DNA of 10,676 bases from NCBI GenBank assembly GCA_002383325.1, contig DFYJ01000070.1, positions 11,895-22,570 of the forward strand, in the 5' to 3' direction. The notes beneath the pieces are model-generated. The model was not told the DNA's origin, did no database searches, and worked only from the letters and a program-made list of their open reading frames with translations. A program made the position numbers and the translations under genes. Source of the DNA: Candidatus Aminicenantes bacterium UBA4085 (GTDB taxonomy: Bacteria > Acidobacteriota > Aminicenantia > Aminicenantales > UBA4085). Of the stretch, positions 5,317 to 10,676 are shown in pieces; position 1 is the first letter of the stretch, and the number at the start of each line of letters is the position of its first letter.

Positions 5317-7202
5317 TGCGGCTCGCCCATCCCGGCCACCTGGCGGATTGGAGGGCCCGTCTGCTCGAGGAAGCGGTGCCGGAGCGGATCCTGGTCGTCT
5401 CGGCGGGCACCTGCGGCCGGGCGTCCGGGGCCATGCCGCTAATCGAGGCCCTGCGGACCGAGATCGAGGCCCGCGGTCTGGGGGAGCGGGTCGGGCTTCG
5501 CGTGACCGGCTGCCATGGCTACTGCGAGGCGGAGCCGAATCTCGTCGTCGAGCCTGAAGGATATTTCTACGGGCGCCTCAAGCCCGCCGATGCGGCCGAG
5601 ATCGTGGACCGCACCGGTCGGCAGGGCAGGATCATCGAGCGCCTGACGTACCCGGTCGGGCCGGGGGGCAAGCCCGCGCCCCGCTTGAAGGACCTGCCCT
5701 TCTACCGCAAGCAGGTCCAGCGACTGACCGAATCCCATCTGGCCATCGATCCGGAGAGAATCGAGGACTACGTGTCCCGGGGCGGCTACACGGCCCTGTC
5801 CAAGGCCCTTTTTGAGATGACCGGGGCCTCGGTGATCGAGGAGATCAAGGCCTCCGGCCTGCGCGGAAGGGGAGGTGCGGGCTTTCCGACCGGGCTCAAG
5901 TGGCAAATGGTCCGGGACGCTTCCGGGCGGGCCAAGAGCGTCGTCGGCAACGCCGACGAGGGCGATCCGGGCGCGTACATGGACCGCGGCCTGCTGGAGG
6001 GGAATCCGCACTCCATCCTGGAGGGGATGATCATCGGAGCCTACGCGGTCGGCGCCTCGGAGGGCTGGATCTACGTCCGGGCCGAATACCCCTTGGCCGT
6101 GGCCAACATCCGCCGGGCGGTGGGCCAGGCCCGGGCCATCGGCCTGCTGGGCGAGAACATCCTCGGCTCGGAGTTCGGCCTTGATATCCGGGTCGTCCAG
6201 GGCGCGGGCGCCTTCGTCTCCGGCGAGGAGACCGCGCTCATCGCCTCCATCGAGGGCCGCCGCCCCCACCCGCGGCCCCGGCCCCCTTATCCCGCCCAGT
6301 CGGGCCTGGACGGGCGCCCCACGGTCATCAACAACGTCGAGACCTGGGCCAACGTGGCCCCGATCATCGACCGGGGCTCCGGATGGTTCGCCTCGGTCGG
6401 TGCGGGGAAAAGCCGCGGGACCAAGATCTTCTCTTTGGTCGGCCGTGTCCGCTGGACGGGACTGGTCGAGGTGCCGATGGGCGCGCCGCTGCGGGATATC
6501 CTGGAGGACATCGGCGGCGGACCGCTGGCCGGCCGGACCCTCAAGGCCGTCCAGACCGGGGGCCCTTCGGGCGGCTGCCTGCCCGCTTCGAGCTTCGACG
6601 TCAAGGTGGATTACGAGGACCTGGCCCGGGCCGGCTCGATCATGGGTTCCGGCGGCTTGATCGTCCTGGACGACCGCTCCTGCATGGTCGATGTGGCCCG
6701 CTACTTCATCGGCTTCGCGGCCGAGGAGTCGTGCGGCAAGTGCGCGCCCTGCCGCATCGGCACCCGGCGGCTGCGCGACATCCTCGACCGCATCGTCGAG
6801 GGGCGGGCCGAGCCGGAGGACTTGGAGCGGCTGGAGTCCCTGGCCCGGACAGTCCGCGACGCCTCGCTCTGCGGTCTGGGCCGGACCTCGGCCAATCCGG
6901 TCCTCTCGACCCTGCGCTACTTCCGGGCCGAGTATGAGGCTCATATCCGCGATCGCCGCTGCCCGGCCGGCGTCTGCCGGGCCCTGACCTCCTTCTCGAT
7001 CGCGGCCGACCGGTGTACGGGCTGCGGATTGTGCCGCAAGGCCTGCCCGGTCGAAGCGATCGCCGGCCGGCCGAAGAAGGCCCATGCGATCGATCCGGAG
7101 CGCTGCGTCCGCTGCGGGGCCTGTTTCGACGTCTGCCCGCCGGCCGTCAAGGCCGTCCGGATCGGGACGACCGGGCGGAAGAAGGGGAGCCTCCGGCCAT
7201 GA
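5316..7202 (+). CDS. nuoF: NuoF/HydB-type FMN, NADH and iron-sulfur subunit
   Basis: This 628-aa flavoprotein oxidises or forms NADH and is the likely bifurcating subunit. Domains in order: residues 20-105, a thioredoxin-like domain with C33 in GTCGRASGA and C66/C70 in TGCHGYC; about 150-460, the FMN/NADH module with GLRGRGGAGFPTGLKW (181-196), NADEGDPGAYMDR (212-224) and GAGAFVSGEETAL; 473-519, the [4Fe-4S] site C473, C476, C479 and C519; 549-554, CPAGVC; 567-607, two ferredoxin-type [4Fe-4S] motifs (C567, C570, C573, C577 and C597, C600, C603, C607). The DEGDPGA wording and both terminal domains are the HydB pattern rather than plain complex I NuoF. The CPAGVC cysteines with nearby H543 may correspond to the zinc site of HydB, from memory. 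The N-terminal domain has three cysteines where HydB of Thermotoga has four. The start at ATG 5316 overlaps the preceding stop and follows a GGA-rich stretch; the frame continues upstream but would read through the previous gene. It overlaps the next gene by four bases (ATGA). Confidence 0.94.
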   Translation: MRLAHPGHLADWRARLLEEAVPERILVVSAGTCGRASGAMPLIEALRTEIEARGLGERVGLRVTGCHGYCEAEPNLVVEPEGYFYGRLKPADAAEIVDRTGRQGRIIERLTYPVGPGGKPAPRLKDLPFYRKQVQRLTESHLAIDPERIEDYVSRGGYTALSKALFEMTGASVIEEIKASGLRGRGGAGFPTGLKWQMVRDASGRAKSVVGNADEGDPGAYMDRGLLEGNPHSILEGMIIGAYAVGASEGWIYVRAEYPLAVANIRRAVGQARAIGLLGENILGSEFGLDIRVVQGAGAFVSGEETALIASIEGRRPHPRPRPPYPAQSGLDGRPTVINNVETWANVAPIIDRGSGWFASVGAGKSRGTKIFSLVGRVRWTGLVEVPMGAPLRDILEDIGGGPLAGRTLKAVQTGGPSGGCLPASSFDVKVDYEDLARAGSIMGSGGLIVLDDRSCMVDVARYFIGFAAEESCGKCAPCRIGTRRLRDILDRIVEGRAEPEDLERLESLARTVRDASLCGLGRTSANPVLSTLRYFRAEYEAHIRDRRCPAGVCRALTSFSIAADRCTGCGLCRKACPVEAIAGRPKKAHAIDPERCVRCGACFDVCPPAVKAVRIGTTGRKKGSLRP

Positions 7203-9442
7203 GGGCGCACATCGACGACCGGGTTTTCGAATCGGCGGGGAGAGTGACGATCCTTGAAGCGGCCCGGCGCCTGGGCTTGTCGATCCCGACCTTGTGCGAC
7301 CATCCCCGGCTCGATCCCGCGGCGGCCTGCCGCATCTGTCTGGTCCAGGTCGAAGGCCGCCGGGAGCCCGTCCCGGCCTGCGCCACCATCCTCGAGGACG
7401 GCATGCGGGTGAGCACGGACTCGCCGGACCTGCGGCGCCTCCGCCGCGGGGTCCTGGAGCTCATCCTGTCCGAGCATCCCTCGGCCTGCCTGGTCTGCGC
7501 CGAGCGCAAGGACTGCCGGGAGCCCAAGGAAGGTATCCGCAAGACCGTCGAGCCGACCGGCTGCGTCCTCTGCCCGGAGGACAAACGCTGCCGCCTGCAG
7601 GCCGTGGTCGAGGCGGTGGGGCTGGAGAGAACGGCCTTCCCGGAAGCCCCGCGGACGGCCGAGCCGCGACGGGATGATCCCTTGATCGACCGCGATGCCG
7701 GGCTCTGCATCCTCTGCGGGCTGTGCGTCCGCGTTTGCCGCGACCTGCGGGGCGCGTCCGTCCTGAGCTTCGCCGGGCGGGGGGGGAGGACGACGGTTGC
7801 GGCGGCCCTGGACGGCACCCTGCTTGAATCGGGCTGCCGTTTCTGCGGCGCCTGCGTCGACGTGTGTCCCACGGGCGCCCTGCTCGAGCGGGCCGTCCGC
7901 CATATCCGGCCGGATGAGACCAAGCCTCTGCTTTGCGGCCTGTGCGGTGAAGGATGCCTTCTCGAGGTGGATTTGGAAAGAGGAAGGCTCGTCGGAACGC
8001 GGCCGAGCGAGGGCCCGGCCAACCGGGGCCAGGCCTGTGTCAAGGGGCGCTTCCTGGTCCCTGACCTGCTCGGTCATCCCGAGCGCTTGACTTCCCCTCT
8101 TGTCCGCCGCAACGGGATCCTGGTCCGCGTCCCGTGGGAGGGAGCCCTGGCCGCGGCGGCGGAAGGGCTGGGCGGGACGGAGGGGCCGTTCGAGGCGATC
8201 GGGTCGGCCCAGGACAGCTGTGAGGATCTTCGGGCCCTGGCCGGGCTCGGCCGCGAAGTCTTCGAATCCGGCCGCTTTTTCCTCGCCGGGAGGCCGTCGC
8301 CGCTCGAATCGCTCCGATCGGCGGCGGGGATGGGAATAGGGGACGGCTGGCCGGATGTCCCCAACTCCGGACTGACGGCGATGAAGGCTCTGGTCGTATT
8401 CGATGAGGACCTGTCGGTCACGGCGCCGATCCTCGGCTTGGAGGTTTTTCAGGCCGTGCGGGCCGGAGCCCGGCTGGCCGTCTTCGGCTCCCAGGAATCC
8501 TGTCTTGACCGCTGCGCCAGGATCCATGTCCGCATGGGCCCGGAGGCGGCAACGGAAATCCTGCTCGAGACCGCGGCCATTCTGGCCCGGACGGCGACGG
8601 GCCGGGACGGGAAGGCCTTGGCCGACATCCTCCGGGCGGCCAAGGCCGGCTCCCCGCCGATGGATAGGGCCGAGCGCGCGGCGCTGGAGGAGAAGGCCGG
8701 GAGGATCGCTGCCTTGCTGGAGAAGCGCAAGCCGGCAGCCTTCCTCTTCGGCCCGGGATTCGTGTCCGGACCGCCCGGACCGAGGAACGCGGCCGGGTTG
8801 TGGAACCTGGCCCGCCTGGCCGGAGCCGTGCTCCTGCCGATCGCCTGGGAGGCTAATGCCCGCGGCGCGGCGGATCTCTTCGATCGTCCCGCGCCCGGCC
8901 CATCGCCGCTTCCTCCCGCCGGCCGCCTGTTTCTGGCCGCTTCGGGGCTCCTGCCTCCGCGAAGCGCGGGAGCCTTCGTCGTGGCCGCGGCCGCTTTTGC
9001 CGGCGGAGTGCCGGAAGGCGCGGACGTGGTCCTGCCCCGCACGCTCTTCGCCGAGCAGGAGGGGACCTGGGTCAACCGTGAGGGGCGCGTCCAAAGGACC
9101 CGGCCTGTCGTTCCGGCGCCCGGCGAGGCCAGGCCGCTCTGGAGGATTGCGGCCGAGCTGGCCCGGGCCATGAAACGGCCCCTGCCCTGGCTGGTCTCCG
9201 CCGATGCGATCCTATCCCTGATCGAAAAGGAAAATCCGCGCTTCGCCGGCGCCCGTGAGGTCCGGCCGGACGGGCGGCCGGTCTTTTTGTCCGAAGCCCA
9301 CCCGGCCCGGCCCGGATTCGTCCCGTTTCCCTCCGCGGCGTCCGAAGCCCCGACCGGGGCGGCCCTTCCCGATCCGGACGATATCCATGGCTTCCCTGCG
9401 GCCTCGGCCCTGAAGAGCCTGCGGGCGGTGCGGAGACGCTGA
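7199..9442 (+). CDS. NuoG-like iron-sulfur subunit with degenerate molybdopterin-type domain
   Basis: The product is a 747-aa soluble electron-wire protein. Iron-sulfur sites in order: [2Fe-2S] C33, C44, C47, C61; His-Cys3 site H93, C97, C100, C106; an extra C122, C125, C131 set repeating the CxxCx5C spacing; two [4Fe-4S] motifs (C170, C173, C176, C180 and C213, C216, C219, C223); and a molybdopterin-family [4Fe-4S] site C246, C249, C253, C280 ending CVKGRF. Residues 290-660 follow the molybdopterin oxidoreductase fold only loosely, with HPERLTSPLVR early and ADVVLPRTLFAEQEGTWVNREGRVQR at 609-633 (here given as one run of two linked motifs, LPRTLFAEQEG and NREGRVQR). The region is short and has no Cys or selenocysteine at a plausible molybdenum site, so formate dehydrogenase activity is unlikely. 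No H-cluster motif of [FeFe] hydrogenase is present. The start ATG 7199 has AAGGGGAG nine bases upstream; the frame extends 62 codons further but inside the previous gene. It overlaps the next gene by one base. Confidence 0.9.
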   Translation: MRAHIDDRVFESAGRVTILEAARRLGLSIPTLCDHPRLDPAAACRICLVQVEGRREPVPACATILEDGMRVSTDSPDLRRLRRGVLELILSEHPSACLVCAERKDCREPKEGIRKTVEPTGCVLCPEDKRCRLQAVVEAVGLERTAFPEAPRTAEPRRDDPLIDRDAGLCILCGLCVRVCRDLRGASVLSFAGRGGRTTVAAALDGTLLESGCRFCGACVDVCPTGALLERAVRHIRPDETKPLLCGLCGEGCLLEVDLERGRLVGTRPSEGPANRGQACVKGRFLVPDLLGHPERLTSPLVRRNGILVRVPWEGALAAAAEGLGGTEGPFEAIGSAQDSCEDLRALAGLGREVFESGRFFLAGRPSPLESLRSAAGMGIGDGWPDVPNSGLTAMKALVVFDEDLSVTAPILGLEVFQAVRAGARLAVFGSQESCLDRCARIHVRMGPEAATEILLETAAILARTATGRDGKALADILRAAKAGSPPMDRAERAALEEKAGRIAALLEKRKPAAFLFGPGFVSGPPGPRNAAGLWNLARLAGAVLLPIAWEANARGAADLFDRPAPGPSPLPPAGRLFLAASGLLPPRSAGAFVVAAAAFAGGVPEGADVVLPRTLFAEQEGTWVNREGRVQRTRPVVPAPGEARPLWRIAAELARAMKRPLPWLVSADAILSLIEKENPRFAGAREVRPDGRPVFLSEAHPARPGFVPFPSAASEAPTGAALPDPDDIHGFPAASALKSLRAVRRR

Positions 9443-10275
9443 TGACCGAAGTCCTGGTTCGGAGCCGGTTGGTCCCCAACATCCACCTGATCCGCCTCCG
9501 GGCGCCCGGGATCGCCCGGGCCTGCCGGCCGGGGCAATTCATCATGGTCATGGCCGATCCGGAGAGCGAGCGCATCCCCCTGTCCGTCGCCGACTGGGAT
9601 GCGGACGAGGGATCCGTGACGGCCGTCTTCCAGATCGTCGGCACGTCGACCCGCAAGCTGTCGGGACTGGCGGCCGGCGACCGGCTGCACGCTTGTGCCG
9701 GGCCGCTCGGCCGGCCGAGCGAGATCGGCGCCTTCGGGACCGTCCTGCTCGTGGCCGGTTGCTACGGCTTGGCCGCCCTTCATCCCGCGGCCCGGGAGCT
9801 GCGCCGGCAGGGCAACCGGCTGATCCTGCTGGCCGACGTCAAGTCGCGGCCGCTTCTCTACTGGGAAGACCGCTACCGCCGATTCTGCGACCGGATCGTG
9901 CTCGCCTCCCGCGATCCCGGCGCCGCTTTCCAGACCTATGCCTCCGAAGCGGTCGCGGCCGTGGCGGCCGAGGAGGGCCGCTTGGACCGGGTCATGGTCT
10001 CCGGCTGCGCCTATCTGCTGGCCGCGGTCTCCGAAGCCACCCGGCCGCTCGGGATCCCGACCGTGGTCAGCCTCAACCCGATCATGGTTGACGGGACGGG
10101 GATGTGCGGCGCCTGCCGCTGCTCCGTCGGCGGGAGCACCCGCTTCGCCTGTGTGGACGGCCCCGATTTCGACGGCCACCAGGTCGATTGGCCGGAGCTT
10201 TTCCGCCGCCGGGCGGCCTATCTCGAGGAAGAAGTCCGCTCGCTGTGCCGCTTCGAGAAGGAGAGCCTGCCTTAG
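9442..10275 (+). CDS. NfnA-like FAD/[2Fe-2S] oxidoreductase subunit with altered nucleotide-binding motif
   Basis: This 277-aa protein belongs to the ferredoxin-NADP reductase-like family of NfnA, sulfide dehydrogenase SudB and PyrK. RIPLSVAD at 44-51 and FQIVGTSTRKL with GPLGRPSEI (88-96) are the FAD-domain motifs. The [2Fe-2S] loop is nearly invariant: SLNPIMVDGTGMCGAC at 210-225, then FACVDGPDFDGH. The likely ligands are D217, C222, C225 and C237, as in the Asp-plus-three-Cys cluster of NfnA, with C227 extra. In contrast, the NAD-binding half is altered: the GGGVGIAP motif is AGCYGLAA at 105-112, the GARTKD-like strand is ADVKSRP at 131-137, and GPxPMM is SGCAYLL at 187-193. In NfnA this site binds NADH for flavin-based bifurcation, so this protein may pass electrons without binding NADH itself (inference). 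The start ATG 9442 overlaps the previous stop (TGATG) and has GGAG six bases upstream. The NfnB-like gene begins 9 bp after the stop. Confidence 0.9.
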   Translation: MTEVLVRSRLVPNIHLIRLRAPGIARACRPGQFIMVMADPESERIPLSVADWDADEGSVTAVFQIVGTSTRKLSGLAAGDRLHACAGPLGRPSEIGAFGTVLLVAGCYGLAALHPAARELRRQGNRLILLADVKSRPLLYWEDRYRRFCDRIVLASRDPGAAFQTYASEAVAAVAAEEGRLDRVMVSGCAYLLAAVSEATRPLGIPTVVSLNPIMVDGTGMCGACRCSVGGSTRFACVDGPDFDGHQVDWPELFRRRAAYLEEEVRSLCRFEKESLP

Positions 10276-10284
10276 GCCCGGACC

Positions 10285-10676
10285 ATGTCCAATGCCGGCA
10301 AGCTCCTCGATCCGGAGACCCGGGATCGTCTCCGGGCCGAATACGATCAAGATTGGCGCCGGATTCTGCGGCGGGAAACGTCCCCCAAGGACCGGGTCCG
10401 CATCCCGCGCCAAACGATGCCGGAGCGGGGCGCGTTCCTGCGAAGCTGCGACTTTTCCGAGGTCAACCTCGGCTTCGGCCCCGAGGCGGCCCGCCGCGAG
10501 GCCGGCCGCTGCCTCGACTGCGCCGTACCGGGCTGCGTGGCCGGCTGTCCGGTGGCCATCGACATCCCGACCTTCATCAAGCGGATCGAGACGGGGGATT
10601 TCGCCGCCGCCGGGCGGACGCTGCGGGAAACGAACTCCCTGCCCGCCGTTTGCGGCCGGGTCTGTCCCCAGGAGAC
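10285..10676 (+). CDS. nfnB: NfnB/GltD-like NADPH and FAD subunit, N-terminal part (3' end outside window)
   Basis: Only the first 130 codons are present; the frame runs off the right edge. The visible part is the iron-sulfur domain shared by NfnB, the small subunit of glutamate synthase (GltD) and dihydropyrimidine dehydrogenase. After a charged 40-residue extension come RIPRQTMPE (39-47), CLDCAVPGCVAGCPV (C76, C79, C84, C88), IDIPTFIKRIETGDF and LPAVCGRVCPQE (C123, C127). These hold two [4Fe-4S] clusters; the Glu at the end of CPQE may be a cluster ligand as in NfnB, from memory. The full family protein is about 460-470 aa, with FAD and NADPH folds after this point. The start ATG 10285 is the first possible one, since an in-frame TAG ends the previous gene at 10275. 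A purine-rich AAGGAGAG lies rather far upstream, so coupling by re-initiation is likely. GltD is less likely, because no glutamate synthase large subunit is nearby and the preceding gene is NfnA-like. Confidence 0.9.
   Translation, partial: MSNAGKLLDPETRDRLRAEYDQDWRRILRRETSPKDRVRIPRQTMPERGAFLRSCDFSEVNLGFGPEAARREAGRCLDCAVPGCVAGCPVAIDIPTFIKRIETGDFAAAGRTLRETNSLPAVCGRVCPQE

Noticed and set aside
6941..9094. A 717-codon minus-strand frame, and others at 5439-7085 and 8449-10413, across the redox operon
   Set aside because: Low-complexity translations without recognisable domains lie opposite genes with full iron-sulfur motifs. Few stop codons are expected by base composition alone.
4843..9442. 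An [FeFe] hydrogenase (HydABC or HndABCD)
   Set aside because: The first two subunits fit, but the third has no H-cluster cysteine motifs and instead has a degenerate molybdopterin-type domain, and NfnA- and NfnB-like genes follow.
7199..9442. A NAD-dependent formate dehydrogenase catalytic subunit
   Set aside because: No Cys or selenocysteine codon sits at a plausible molybdenum ligand site, and the catalytic region is shortened.
4843..9442. Part of respiratory complex I
   Set aside because: There are no membrane or connecting subunit genes (nuoA-D, nuoH-N) in the visible region, and the NuoF-like protein has HydB-type end domains and DEGDPGA wording.
1..10676. tRNA, rRNA, CRISPR, insertion sequence or attachment site
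   Set aside because: No cloverleaf, array of spaced repeats, transposase motif or terminal inverted repeats were seen by reading; there is almost no non-coding space outside 2937-3078 and 4792-4842.

Overview
The window is GC-rich, gene-dense bacterial DNA in the range of two-thirds G+C, with few intergenic bases. Nothing in it is a mobile element, CRISPR array, rRNA or tRNA. The anaerobic flavin/iron-sulfur redox genes, the propeller-plus-Ig secreted protein, the YtcJ-type amidohydrolase and the style of the sequences suggest an uncultured anaerobe of the Acidobacteriota/Aminicenantes kind. This placement is an inference from general resemblance only; no marker gene here settles it except possibly EF-P.

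Layout. (1) 2-1276, +: the C-terminal part of a secreted-type beta-propeller protein with Ig/Fn3-like domains, cut by the left edge. (2) 1283-2936, -: a two-gene operon, a galactokinase-family GHMP kinase followed by translation elongation factor P (efp). It converges on gene 1 with only 6 bp between stop codons. (3) 2937-3078: a 142-bp divergent control region with a near-consensus sigma70-type promoter on each strand. The minus promoter would give an almost leaderless kinase mRNA. (4) 3079-4791, +: a YtcJ-like metal-dependent amidohydrolase with a probable lipoprotein signal and a second in-frame start after it. (5) 4843-10676, +: a tightly packed redox operon, cut by the right edge.

The redox operon is the notable part. 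It encodes a NuoE/HydC-type [2Fe-2S] subunit and a NuoF/HydB-type FMN/NADH subunit with an extra N-terminal thioredoxin-like domain and a C-terminal 2x[4Fe-4S] domain. These are followed by a NuoG-like iron-sulfur wire protein whose molybdopterin-type domain has no visible metal ligand, an NfnA-like FAD/[2Fe-2S] subunit, and the start of an NfnB/GltD-like NADPH subunit. The first three junctions overlap by 1, 4 and 1 bases and the last gap is 9 bp, so the products are probably one complex.

The first two subunits together look like the bifurcating core of HydABC, but the third carries no hydrogenase H-cluster domain. The set most resembles the Stn transhydrogenase, in which a HydBC-like core is joined to a NuoG-like plus GltD-like subunit. 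Here those two modules are separate genes and an NfnA-like gene sits between them. The NfnA-like protein keeps its FAD and [2Fe-2S] motifs but has lost the usual glycine-rich nucleotide-binding motif. My working idea is a Stn/Nfn hybrid that links NADH, ferredoxin and NADPH, with NADH handled by the NuoF-like subunit and NADPH by the NfnB-like subunit. The gene content and motifs are seen directly; the activity is inferred.
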